A stretch of DNA of 64,000 bases, from NCBI RefSeq assembly GCF_004403945.1, contig NZ_SOHM01000030.1, positions 62,001 through 126,000 on the forward strand, read 5' to 3'. Origin of the DNA: Cryobacterium lactosi (GTDB taxonomy: Bacteria > Actinomycetota > Actinomycetes > Actinomycetales > Microbacteriaceae). This document shows positions 54,501-63,116 of this stretch, one piece after another. Under the pieces are notes generated by a model. The model was not told the origin of the DNA. It saw nothing but the letters and a program-made list of their open reading frames with translations, and did no database searches. The stretch's first letter is position 1. Each line of letters begins with the position of its first letter. Position numbers and translations under genes: made by a program.

Positions 54501-55172
54501 ATCGCGGCCAACAACGAACTCGGCGCGGGCATGCAGGTGGCCCTGAAAGACCTGGAGATCCGCGGTGCGGGCAACCTGCTCGGCGGCGAACAGGCCGGCC
54601 ATATCGCCGGGGTGGGCTTCGACCTGTACCTGCGCATGATCGGCGAGGCCGTGTCCACCTTCCGCGGTGACGTCGCCGAGGGTCAGACCGAGCTGCGGCT
54701 CGAGCTGCCCGTGGACGCGCACATTCCCGAGGAGTACGTCGACAGCGAGCGGCTGCGCCTGGAGGCTTACCAGAAGCTCTCCGGCGCCAGCTCACTGGCG
54801 GCCGCTGACGATCAGATCGGCCTGGTGCTCGAGGAACTCACCGACCGCTACGGCGAACCGCCCGAGGCCGTCACCAACCTCATCGCCGTGTCCAGGCTGC
54901 GCCGGCACGCCCAGCAGGCCGGTCTCGGCGAGGTCGTCGCGATGGGCTCCAACCTGCGGGTGGCCCCGGTCGACCTGGCCGACTCGATGCAGGTGCGGGT
55001 GCAACGGATGTACCCGGGCGCGAAGTACTCGGCCGCGGCCGGGTCGATGATCGTGCCGCTGCCGCGCCTGAACGGCGAACCGCTGGCCGACGCCGCGCTT
55101 ATCGCGTGGACGGGATCGCTGCTGGACGCAGTTTTTCCGCGGCCCGTCGATACTGCCGTGCCCGCACACTGA
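51537..55172 (+). CDS. mfd: Transcription-repair coupling factor
   Basis: 1211-residue DNA translocase that removes stalled RNA polymerase and recruits UvrA. UvrB-like domains fill residues 20-400 (VTRRGEFAVRGGILDVFPP), the CarD-like RNA-polymerase interaction domain about 515-580 (GDHVVHQTHGIGKFLEL), and the motor holds Walker A GDVGFGKTE (about 685), DEEQ (785) and SATPIPRTLEMA. The C-terminal TRCF domain is at about 1060-1160. GTG 51537 with a TAGACT box; the final 74 bases overlap nhaA on the other strand. Confidence 0.96.
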   Translation: MILQGLIPALSRASTFDNALAFAARDADFSLTEGLRAPLLAALMEQRSRLDKGRALLVITATGRESEALRENLGCFSDDAEIVEFPAWETLPHERLSPSAEIVGRRLYALRRMRDWENSDAASRRPLIVVASVRAALQPVADNLTDYDPLELSAGGRGHDLAAISVDLVNVAYARVDMVTRRGEFAVRGGILDVFPPMAAHPYRIEFFGDEVEQIRAFAVADQRSMPEPIASVTLPPSRELLLSPAVRQRAREMQHEFPSLAGLLAKVAEGIPVEGMESLAPALVDRLVPVTHYLPKQAAVAVISPERVASRAISLAETNREFLSAAWNAATAGAEAPIDLASGDFLTLGTLRDAVRYSAPGAPATERVWWTLSSFQAAPTDIPVLPEHREIDELLTIRIEGDAVPSFAGSVEGAVGHLSSRLKDGWTVAVVAQGAGLVDRAADVLAGAELPARIVAEFPADPEPGIAYLIKASIAHGFEIPETKLTLVSESEFYGRTVGYDARQIKKLASRRKNVVDPLQLKTGDHVVHQTHGIGKFLELTQREVSSGGRNPVKTTREYLVLEYAASKRGHGGDKLYVPTDQLDLVSRYVGGEAPALSKMGGSDWSAAKTKARRAVRDIAVELVKLYSARMASKGHAFGPDTPWQRELEEAFPFAETPDQLTTIEEVKADMERPIPMDRLLSGDVGFGKTEVAVRAAFKAIQDGKQVAMLVPTTLLVRQHMETFQERFAGFPIHLRALSRFQTDKESRETVAGMLDGTVDMVIGTHRLLSDNTIFKDLGLVIIDEEQRFGVEHKDALKKLKTNVDILAMSATPIPRTLEMAVTGIREMSTLATPPEDRHPILTFVGPYSDRQVAAAIRRELLREGQIFFVHNRVSSINRVAAQLAELVPEARVAVAHGQLPEAQLEQVVVDFWENKFDILVSTTIIETGLDIANANTIIIDRADKYGLSQLHQLRGRVGRARERAYAYFLYDENKPLSEIAHDRLATIAANNELGAGMQVALKDLEIRGAGNLLGGEQAGHIAGVGFDLYLRMIGEAVSTFRGDVAEGQTELRLELPVDAHIPEEYVDSERLRLEAYQKLSGASSLAAADDQIGLVLEELTDRYGEPPEAVTNLIAVSRLRRHAQQAGLGEVVAMGSNLRVAPVDLADSMQVRVQRMYPGAKYSAAAGSMIVPLPRLNGEPLADAALIAWTGSLLDAVFPRPVDTAVPAH

Positions 55173-56307
55173 CCACGACGGCCGACACCAGGATCGCGAA
55201 CCCCGAGCCGAGCAGCACGGCGAGGGTGGCCTCGTCGACAACCTCGACGCTGCCGGCGAACGCAAGAGCGCCCATCAGCAGCGAGACCGTGAAGCCGATG
55301 CCGCCCAGGCAGGCGACCATGACGATGTCGGCGAACTTGAGCCCGGATTTGGACCCGTTCGGCCGCCGGGAGATCAGGCTGCCGAGGCTGCCGGCCAGGG
55401 TGATGCCGATCAGCTTGCCCACCGGCAGTGCCACCAGGATGCCCCAGAACGCCGGGCTGAGCTGGGCCACGCTCACCTGGGGGATGGCGACAAGGGCGGC
55501 CGAGAACGCGAACAGGGGCAGGATCACCGCGTTGGAGTACGGCTCGAGCACGTGGTGGGCGCGGCCGCCGGGCACCCGGGCCATCACCAGACCCAGGATG
55601 ACGCCGGCGATCGTGGCGTGCACGCCGGACAGATAGGTGAAGTACCAGGTCGCCATGCCCAGCACAGTCAGGGCGGCCACGATCGGCCAGACGGGTTTCC
55701 GGCCCAGCACCCAGGCGGAGCGGGGCTTGAGCATCCGGCTGGTGACGCCGAAGAGCGTCGCGGCGATGGCGGCAAAGCCGATGTACTGAAGTTGCGGGTC
55801 CTGGGTGAAGAAGAACGCGATGATCAGGATCGCCACCAGGTCGTCGAGCACGGCCAGCGCCAGCAGGAACACCCGCACCCGGGTGGGGATACCGCGGCCG
55901 AACACCGCCAGCACACCCAGGGCGAAGGCGATGTCGGTGGCCGTCGGCACCGGCCAGCCGGCGGCGAGCCCGGAGCCCTGGGTGAGCAGCAGGTAGATTC
56001 CGGCCGGCACCACCACACCGCCGAGCGCGGCGAGGGCGGGCAGCGCGGCCTTGCCGACGCTGTTCAGGTCGCCGATCACGAGCTCACGCTTGAGCTCGAT
56101 GGCGATCAGGAAGAAGAAGACCGCCAACAGCCCGTCGCTGATCCAGTGCTTGGCGGACAGGTCGAGTCCGAAGATCCCGGTGTGCAGGTGTTCGTTGGCG
56201 GCCACGATCAGGGCGGGCCCGAACGCGACGTTCGCGGCGAGGAGGCCGAGGACTCCGGCCAAGAGGAGGAATCCGGCGGCGTAACGCTCGGAGCGAATGA
56301 AGGTCAT
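55099..56307 (-). CDS. nhaA: Na+/H+ antiporter NhaA
   Basis: 402-residue sodium/proton antiporter with twelve helices. The transport aspartates are in the LAVLDDLVAILIIA helix, and PTATDIAFALGVLAVFG forms the crossing helix. HWISDGLLAVFFFLIAIELKRE is an N-terminal signature. Start ATG 56307 has AGGA 7 bases upstream; a frame of 29 more codons upstream is a shadow. It handles pH and salt stress. Its 3' end overlaps mfd by 74 bases tail to tail. Confidence 0.92.
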   Translation of the reverse strand: MTFIRSERYAAGFLLLAGVLGLLAANVAFGPALIVAANEHLHTGIFGLDLSAKHWISDGLLAVFFFLIAIELKRELVIGDLNSVGKAALPALAALGGVVVPAGIYLLLTQGSGLAAGWPVPTATDIAFALGVLAVFGRGIPTRVRVFLLALAVLDDLVAILIIAFFFTQDPQLQYIGFAAIAATLFGVTSRMLKPRSAWVLGRKPVWPIVAALTVLGMATWYFTYLSGVHATIAGVILGLVMARVPGGRAHHVLEPYSNAVILPLFAFSAALVAIPQVSVAQLSPAFWGILVALPVGKLIGITLAGSLGSLISRRPNGSKSGLKFADIVMVACLGGIGFTVSLLMGALAFAGSVEVVDEATLAVLLGSGFAILVSAVVVSVRARQYRRAAEKLRPAAIPSTR

Positions 56308-56419
56308 GCGTGGTCCTGTCCACCCGCCGAAAACGGGGTCTGTCGTGCGTCGTGAGCGAAACACTTCGCCCGCCGACCAGACTTCCCGGCACACCAGCGC
56401 CCAGTTTAGCCCCGCCGCC

Positions 56420-56425
56420 TACGAT
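56420..56425 (+). promoter_or_regulatory. Putative -10 box of mazG
   Basis: TACGAT, 5 bases before GTG 56431. Confidence 0.45.
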
Positions 56426-56430
56426 GGAGT

Positions 56431-57135
56431 GTGACTGAATCCAGCCTGCCCACCCCATCCGCTTTCGACAACCTCGTGGCCACGGTGGCCCGGCTGCGCG
56501 CGCCCGGCGGCTGCCCGTGGGACGCGGAGCAGACCCACGAGTCACTCGTGCAGTACCTCACCGAGGAAACCCACGAACTGATCGAGGCCATCGAGAGCGG
56601 CAGCAGCGACGACCTGCTCGAGGAACTCGGCGACGTGCTCTACCAGGTGGTCTTCCACGCGTCGATCGCTGCCGAGACCGCCGGCGAGGACTTCGACATC
56701 CAGGATGTCGCGGCCCGGATGACAGCCAAGATGGTCGGCCGGCATCCGCACGTGTTCGGTGACGCGGGCACGCAGAGCCTCGAGGCCGTCGTGGCCGGCT
56801 GGGACGACGTGAAGGCGGCCGAGAAGCCGCACCGCACCAGCGTGCTCGACGGTATCCCGCAGGGCATGCCGGCCCTGGCGCTGGCCGACAAGGTGATCGG
56901 CCGGGCCCAGAAGATCGGCCTGCTCGAAACGGACCCGCCCGCCCTGCTGCCCATCGACAGCGAGGCCGAGCTCGGCCCGATCCTGCTGGCCATCGTGTCG
57001 GCGGCCAAGGCCCAGGGGCTGGACTCCGAGCGGGCGCTGCGCACGGCCCTTCGCGACCTGCAGGACGAGATCCGCAGCAGCGAACAGGAGAGCGACCCCG
57101 GAGACGCCGGGATCATCGCCTTCCCGTCCGCGTAG
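56431..57135 (+). CDS. mazG: Nucleoside triphosphate pyrophosphohydrolase (MazG)
   Basis: 234 residues, one MazG domain at the N terminus: GGCPWDAEQTHESLVQYLTEET carries the first half and EELGDVLYQVVFHA the metal-binding EExxD; a second weaker helical region follows. It hydrolyses NTPs and dNTPs to monophosphates, cleaning the nucleotide pool. E. coli MazG has two domains; the C-terminal half here is shorter. Placed upstream of the ferritin, hisS and eno. Confidence 0.88.
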   Translation: MTESSLPTPSAFDNLVATVARLRAPGGCPWDAEQTHESLVQYLTEETHELIEAIESGSSDDLLEELGDVLYQVVFHASIAAETAGEDFDIQDVAARMTAKMVGRHPHVFGDAGTQSLEAVVAGWDDVKAAEKPHRTSVLDGIPQGMPALALADKVIGRAQKIGLLETDPPALLPIDSEAELGPILLAIVSAAKAQGLDSERALRTALRDLQDEIRSSEQESDPGDAGIIAFPSA

Positions 57136-57155
57136 CGGCGCACAGCGCGGCCCGC

Positions 57156-57161
57156 TAACGT
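57156..57161 (+). promoter_or_regulatory. Putative -10 box of the ferritin gene
   Basis: TAACGT, 6 bases before ATG 57168, no Shine-Dalgarno. Confidence 0.5.
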
Positions 57162-57167
57162 CGAACC

Positions 57168-57701
57168 ATGACCGAGACATCCTTCAACGCCCTTCTCACC
57201 CAGCAGATCGGCAATGAATTCGCCGCGTCCCAGCAGTACATCGCCATCGCCACGTGGTTCGACAGCCAGGACCTGCCCCAACTCGCCGCGCACTTCTACC
57301 GTCAGTCGGTCGAAGAGCGCAACCACGCCATGATGCTCGTGCAGTACCGCCTGGACCGTGGCCTGGAGGTCGTGATCCCCGGCATTCCCGCCGTGATCAA
57401 CGGCTTCGCGAACATCGTCGAACCCATCGCGCTGGCCCTCGCTCAGGAACAGCAGGTCACCGGCCAGATCGAGGCGCTGTTCCGCGCTGCCCGCGAGGAT
57501 GGCGACGCGCTCGGCGAGCAGGCCATGCTCTGGTTCCTCAAGGAGCAGGTCGAGGAGGTCGCCTCCATGTCGACCCTGCTCACCATCGCCAAGCGCGCCA
57601 AGGACAACCTCTTCGATATCGAGAACTTCATCGCCCGCGAGCAGGTCGGCGACGCCGGCGGCGACACCGACGCCCCCGGCGCGGCCGGCGGCGCCCTGTA
57701 A
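57168..57701 (+). CDS. Ferritin
   Basis: 177-residue iron-storage ferritin. Ligands of the di-iron site lie in NEFAASQQYIAIATW, SVEERNHAMML (Glu and His of the ExxH) and FLKEQVEEV. It should assemble into a 24-mer that oxidises and stores ferric iron in the cytoplasm. No heme-binding Met is seen, so this is non-heme ferritin rather than bacterioferritin. The Gly/Ala-rich C-terminal tail (after residue 160) is disordered. Own TAACGT promoter box. Confidence 0.93.
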   Translation: MTETSFNALLTQQIGNEFAASQQYIAIATWFDSQDLPQLAAHFYRQSVEERNHAMMLVQYRLDRGLEVVIPGIPAVINGFANIVEPIALALAQEQQVTGQIEALFRAAREDGDALGEQAMLWFLKEQVEEVASMSTLLTIAKRAKDNLFDIENFIAREQVGDAGGDTDAPGAAGGAL

Positions 57702-57747
57702 GCGTCGCCGGAACGGGCGCGCCCGGGGGACCTGACAGAATTGGGGC

Positions 57748-59001
57748 ATGGCAACAGCAGTGACCCCTCCCCGCGGCATGCGCGACTTCCTCCCGGCCGA
57801 CAAGGCCACCCGCGAACGGGCGCTGGGCGTCATCCGCTCCAGCTTCGCCGCACACGGCTTCGACGAGATCGAGACCCCGGTGATGGAGGACACCGCCAGG
57901 CTGCACTCCGGTCTCGGCGGTGACAACGAGAAGCTCGGCTTCGCCGTGCTCAAGCGCGGTATCGGTCCCGCCGACCTGGTGGCCGCGGCCGAGGCCGACG
58001 ATCTGCTCTCACTGACCGACCTGGGTCTCCGGTTCGACCTCACGGTGCCGCTGGCCCGGTTCTACGCCAGCCACCGTGCCGAACTGCCTACAGTGTTCCG
58101 GTCCATCCAGATCGCCCCGGTCTGGCGCGCCGAACGCCCGCAGAAGGGCCGCTACCGCCAGTTCGTGCAGTGCGACATCGACATCATCGGCGAAGCCGGT
58201 CCGCTCGCCGAGATCGAGCTGATCACCGCCACCGTCGCTGCCCTGAACAACCTGGGGCTGTCCGGCTGTTCGATCCGGATCAACGACCGGCGCATCTTGA
58301 GCACCATGCTCGCCACCTGGGGTGTGGCCGAGAACCTCACCGAACGCGCCCTGATCACCCTCGACAAGCTCGACAAGATCGGTGTCGACGGCGTGGTCGC
58401 CGAACTCGCGCAGCTCGGCATCAACACCGCCGGCCTGGCCGACACCCTGGCGGGCTTCGCCGATGCGGGCTGGCCGGACCCCGCTGCCGCGCCGGCCTGG
58501 CTCGACACCGCGGCCTACACCGACCTGCTCGCCCTGCGCGCCGCCCTGCCCGGCGTCAGCCTGGAGTTCGACCCCACCCTGGTGCGGGGGATGGGCTACT
58601 ACACCGGCACCATCTTCGAGATCAAGCACCCCGACCTGGGCTACTCGCTCGGCGGCGGCGGCCGGTACGACGGCATGATCGGCCGGTTCCTCGGCACCGA
58701 CGTGCCCGCCTGCGGTTTCTCGATCGGCTTCGAACGCATCGTGGACCTTCTCGCCGGCTCCGCCGGAGACACCGACCGGGCCGTGCTGCTCGTGCACGAG
58801 AAGGATGCCGACCCGGCCGCCCTCGTCGCCCTCAAGTCCGCCCTCGTCGCCGACGGTCTGCGCGTGCGGCTGGAGAAGCGCACGAAAAACCTCAAGGCGC
58901 TGCTCGAGCGAGCGGGCCAGGCGGGCTACGGCAGGTTCGCCTTCGTGACCCAGGACTCCGTCGATCCGGACGAGCTCGTTTTCAAACCGCTGGGCGACTG
59001 A
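57748..59001 (+). CDS. hisS: Histidine-tRNA ligase
   Basis: 417-residue class II synthetase. Motif 1 region at the start (TPPRGMRDFLP), motif 2 PVWRAERPQKGRYRQFVQCDIDIIG, the histidine-specific GMGYYTGTIFE loop and motif 3 GFSIGFERI are intact; the C-terminal anticodon-binding domain follows. A CAGAAT stretch 6 bases before the ATG could be a weak leaderless promoter. It starts 46 bases after the ferritin gene. Confidence 0.95.
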   Translation: MATAVTPPRGMRDFLPADKATRERALGVIRSSFAAHGFDEIETPVMEDTARLHSGLGGDNEKLGFAVLKRGIGPADLVAAAEADDLLSLTDLGLRFDLTVPLARFYASHRAELPTVFRSIQIAPVWRAERPQKGRYRQFVQCDIDIIGEAGPLAEIELITATVAALNNLGLSGCSIRINDRRILSTMLATWGVAENLTERALITLDKLDKIGVDGVVAELAQLGINTAGLADTLAGFADAGWPDPAAAPAWLDTAAYTDLLALRAALPGVSLEFDPTLVRGMGYYTGTIFEIKHPDLGYSLGGGGRYDGMIGRFLGTDVPACGFSIGFERIVDLLAGSAGDTDRAVLLVHEKDADPAALVALKSALVADGLRVRLEKRTKNLKALLERAGQAGYGRFAFVTQDSVDPDELVFKPLGD

Positions 59002-59121
59002 ACGATCGATGAACGTCGGGGCGACGGGACTTCAGTCCTAGAGCGCCCCGAGCGCGCGATCACTAGACTGTTCTCGGACTGGAACACAGCGGCGTCTTCC
59101 TCAAAATCCAATCGGACTTAG

Positions 59122-60441
<1,320 letters not shown>

Positions 60442-60461
60442 TCGCCTCCCAGAAGACACTC

Positions 60462-60504
60462 GAGCTCCCCGCCTTCGGACACCGTCCGGGGCGGGGAGCT
60501 CTTT
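60462..60504 (+). terminator. Intrinsic terminator of eno
   Basis: GAGCTCCCCGCC (60462-60473) pairs perfectly with GGCGGGGAGCTC (60490-60501); inner CGGAC/GTCCG extends the stem. TTTG follows. It lies 20 bases after the eno stop. Confidence 0.88.
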
Positions 60505-60676
60505 GTGTGGCCGTCGTGACCGCTTTGGCTGCGGGTTTGCACAGGATTCCCGTTGTCGGCCCCGTCACGAACGGCGCCGGCCGAAAGATCTGGCACTCTA
60601 GAACCGGGGCGTTTTCGTGTGCCCCGGCGAGCAGCCAGATCTGCAGCCACACACCGAGCAGCGGACGGGAGCCACC

Positions 60677-61270
60677 GTGACCTTCACCGGTTCAGGCATG
60701 ACCCCGCCCCGGCCGCCCAAACCGCGCCGGTCGCCGGAACCGCGCCAGACCGAAACGCGCCAGTCCGAACCGCGCCAGACCGAACCGCGCCGGACGGCCT
60801 CCCGCCCGACGGAGAAGAGAACCGTCACACTCGCCGACGACTCCGCGGTGCGCGGCTGGCTGCGCGGCCTGCGGCTGAGTGGTTTCTCCTTCGTGATGAT
60901 GGGCATCCTGGTGCTCGCGGTCATCGTCCTCGCGCCCAGCGTGCGCACCTACGCCGAACAGCGCCAGCAGATCGACGAGCTCAGCAACACCGTCGCGGCG
61001 CAGCAGGACTCCGTCGACGACCTCAAGGCGGAGCGTGAGCGCTGGAACGACCGCACCTTCGTGACCACCCAGGCGCGCGACCGGCTCTCCTACGTGCTGC
61101 CGGGTGACATCAGCTTCCTGGTCATCAACGACACCGGAGCCGGCGTCGACGGCGCCGCCGACACCGCGCCGATCAGCACCGCTATCCAGGACACCGAGGT
61201 TGACTGGGTCGACTCGGTCTTTCGCTCGGTGATGACCGCCGGACTGGCCCCACAGGAGGCAGCACAATGA
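60677..61270 (+). CDS. FtsB/DivIC-like septum formation protein with 5-residue repeats
   Basis: 197 residues. A basic, Pro-rich cytosolic N terminus with RQTET/RQSEP/RQTEP repeats is followed by one membrane helix (about 75-95), an outward coiled coil (EQRQQIDELSNTVAAQQDSV) and a tail with RDRLSYVLPGD. This is the DivIC/FtsB type, part of the divisome FtsQLB complex. GTG 60677 has GGGAG 6 bases upstream. Its stop overlaps DUF501 (ATGA). The repeat segment is unusual for the family. Confidence 0.85.
   Translation: MTFTGSGMTPPRPPKPRRSPEPRQTETRQSEPRQTEPRRTASRPTEKRTVTLADDSAVRGWLRGLRLSGFSFVMMGILVLAVIVLAPSVRTYAEQRQQIDELSNTVAAQQDSVDDLKAERERWNDRTFVTTQARDRLSYVLPGDISFLVINDTGAGVDGAADTAPISTAIQDTEVDWVDSVFRSVMTAGLAPQEAAQ
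60743..60787 (+). repeat. Three tandem 15-bp units in the DivIC-like gene
   Basis: CGCCAGACCGAAACG (60743-60757), CGCCAGTCCGAACCG (60758-60772) and CGCCAGACCGAACCG (60773-60787), with degenerate copies on both sides. They encode RQTET, RQSEP and RQTEP. Confidence 0.85.
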
Positions 61271-61803
61271 CCCGACCGCCCTTCGACCCCGCCTCAGAGG
61301 CCGACATCAAAACCGTCTCGGCCCAACTCGGCCGACCCGCCCGCAACGTGATCGGCATCGCCGCCCGGTGTGCCTGCGGCGCCCCCACCGTGGTGGCCAC
61401 GGCCCCGCGGCTGGAGGACGGCACCCCGTTCCCCACCCTGTACTACCTGTCCCACCCCGCCGCGACGGCCGCACTGTCGTTCCTCGAGGCCACCCAGGTG
61501 ATGAACGAATACAACCAGATGCTCGCCGACAACGAGGACCTGCGCGCGCACTACCGGTCCGCGCACGAGAGCTTCCTCGCCGACCGCGAGATGATCGGCG
61601 TGGTCCCGGAACTCGCCGGCGTCTCCTCCGGTGGCATGCCGGTGCGGGTGAAGTGCCTGCACGCCCTGGCCGCCCACGCCCTGGCGGCCGGACCCGGCGT
61701 CAACCCGATCGGCGACCTCGCCCTGCTGCGCGCAGCCTGGTCGCCCCAGGTGTGCGAATGCCTGGACTATGCTCCGCCGGCGGGCCCGCCGGCCAACGCG
61801 TGA
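61267..61803 (+). CDS. DUF501 domain protein
   Basis: 178 residues with four conserved-looking cysteines: CRC-like AARCACGAPTV near residue 36, VKCLHALAAHALA at about 131 and VCECLDYAP at the end. This layout is standard for DUF501, found next to FtsB/DivIC and enolase in actinobacteria. Function unknown; a metal-bound role is likely. ATG 61267 and the following GTG overlap (ATGA and GTGA), so three genes are coupled. Confidence 0.85.
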   Translation: MTRPPFDPASEADIKTVSAQLGRPARNVIGIAARCACGAPTVVATAPRLEDGTPFPTLYYLSHPAATAALSFLEATQVMNEYNQMLADNEDLRAHYRSAHESFLADREMIGVVPELAGVSSGGMPVRVKCLHALAAHALAAGPGVNPIGDLALLRAAWSPQVCECLDYAPPAGPPANA

Positions 61804-63077
61804 CGGGCGCCTGGCGCCGCACCCTCACCGGCGTCGCGATCACCCTCGCGGCGGCCGTCGCCGTCGTCGGTGTGGTCGGTGACGCCCCCGTCGCCCGGGC
61901 CGACCAGGTGCGCGACCTCGAGTACTGGCTGAACGACTACGGCTTCAGCCAGGCCTGGACCACCACCAAGGGAAAAGGCGTGACGGTCGCCGTCATCGAC
62001 ACCGGTGTCGACGGCAGTATCACCGAACTCAACGGAGCCGTCGTCGGAGGCACCGACGTCTCCGGTGTCGGGTCGTCCAACGGGCAGACCCCGGTCGGCG
62101 ACGACAACGAACACGGCACCCTGGTGGCCTCACTGCTGGCCGGCCGCGGCACCCCCACCGGCGGCGGCCTGATCGGCGTGGCGCCCGAGGCGTCGATCCT
62201 CGCCGTCTCCGTGGCGTTCGGCACTAGTGATGCGGTCCTCAGCAATGACGACCAGATCGCCAAGGGCATCCGGTGGGCCGTCGACAACGGCGCCGACGTG
62301 ATCAACATGTCCCTCACGCGCAACACCCTGGACTGGCCCACCAGCTGGGATGACGCGTTCCTGTACGCGTTCGAGCACGACGTCGTCGTCGTCGCGGCGG
62401 CCGGCAACCGCGGCAGCGGAACCACCGAGGTGGGCGCGCCGGCCACCATCCCGGGCGTGCTCACCGTCGCCGGCGTCGACCAGTCCAAGGAAGCCAGCTT
62501 CGACGCCTCCTCCCAGGGCATCACGATTGCGGTCGCAGCGCCCAGTGAGAAACTCGTCGGCGTCGCGCCGGGCGGCGGGTATATGGAGTGGTACGGCACG
62601 AGCGCTGCCGCGCCGATCGTGTCGGGGCTGGTCGCCCTGGTGCGCTCCGCGTACCCGAAGCTGGATGCCGCTGAGGTGATCAACCGGGTGATCGAGACCG
62701 CGAACCCCAACGGTCACACCGTGCCGAGCCCGATCTACGGGAACGGCCTGATCGATGCCGCGGCGGCGGTCTCGGCGTACGTGCCCAAGTCGACCTCCGC
62801 CACGCCCACCGAGCTGCTGCAGGAGTGGATCACGCTGCACCGCCGGGCGGATGCCGCACCGCTGACCCCCACCGCGCCGAGCACCGCGGCCCCGATGGCG
62901 CCGGACGCCGACCCGCCCCTGCCGCAGCAGAACGCCGCTGCCGGGTGGCTGCCGACCCCGCTGACTCTGACCTATGTGAGCGTGCCGCTCGCCCTGCTGG
63001 TTGGGTTTGGTATCCTTGTAACGCTGTTCGGCATTGGAGCCACGCGGCATTTCAAGCGAATTCGTTCCAAGCTCTAA
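61800..63077 (+). CDS. Membrane-anchored subtilisin-like (S8) serine protease
   Basis: 425 residues. A signal peptide (about 1-30) is followed by a subtilase domain with Asp67 (VIDTGVDG), His105 (EHGTLVASL), the oxyanion Asn in AAGNRGSG and Ser268 (GTSAAAP). A Pro-rich linker leads to a C-terminal helix (about 393-415) and basic anchor HFKRIRSKL, so it is mycosin-like in layout; no ESX secretion genes are next to it. It probably cuts envelope or secreted proteins. GTG 61800 overlaps DUF501. Confidence 0.9.
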   Translation: MTGAWRRTLTGVAITLAAAVAVVGVVGDAPVARADQVRDLEYWLNDYGFSQAWTTTKGKGVTVAVIDTGVDGSITELNGAVVGGTDVSGVGSSNGQTPVGDDNEHGTLVASLLAGRGTPTGGGLIGVAPEASILAVSVAFGTSDAVLSNDDQIAKGIRWAVDNGADVINMSLTRNTLDWPTSWDDAFLYAFEHDVVVVAAAGNRGSGTTEVGAPATIPGVLTVAGVDQSKEASFDASSQGITIAVAAPSEKLVGVAPGGGYMEWYGTSAAAPIVSGLVALVRSAYPKLDAAEVINRVIETANPNGHTVPSPIYGNGLIDAAAAVSAYVPKSTSATPTELLQEWITLHRRADAAPLTPTAPSTAAPMAPDADPPLPQQNAAAGWLPTPLTLTYVSVPLALLVGFGILVTLFGIGATRHFKRIRSKL

Positions 63078-63100
63078 ATTTTCGCGTATCCAATCCTTGT

Positions 63101-63106
63101 AGGAGG
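63101..63106 (+). promoter_or_regulatory. Shine-Dalgarno AGGAGG before the NADH dehydrogenase gene
   Basis: AGGAGG, 10 bases before GTG 63117. The spacing is long but no alternative start codon lies closer; it decides the start. Confidence 0.6.
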
Positions 63107-63116
63107 CCTTCTAATC

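Noticed and set aside
51758..54670. A 970-residue plus-strand frame within mfd in another frame
   Set aside because: Arg/Pro/Gly-rich out-of-frame translation of mfd.
50787..54722. A 1311-residue minus-strand frame opposite pth and mfd
   Set aside because: Shadow of mfd. No recognisable motif, and mfd is intact on the other strand.
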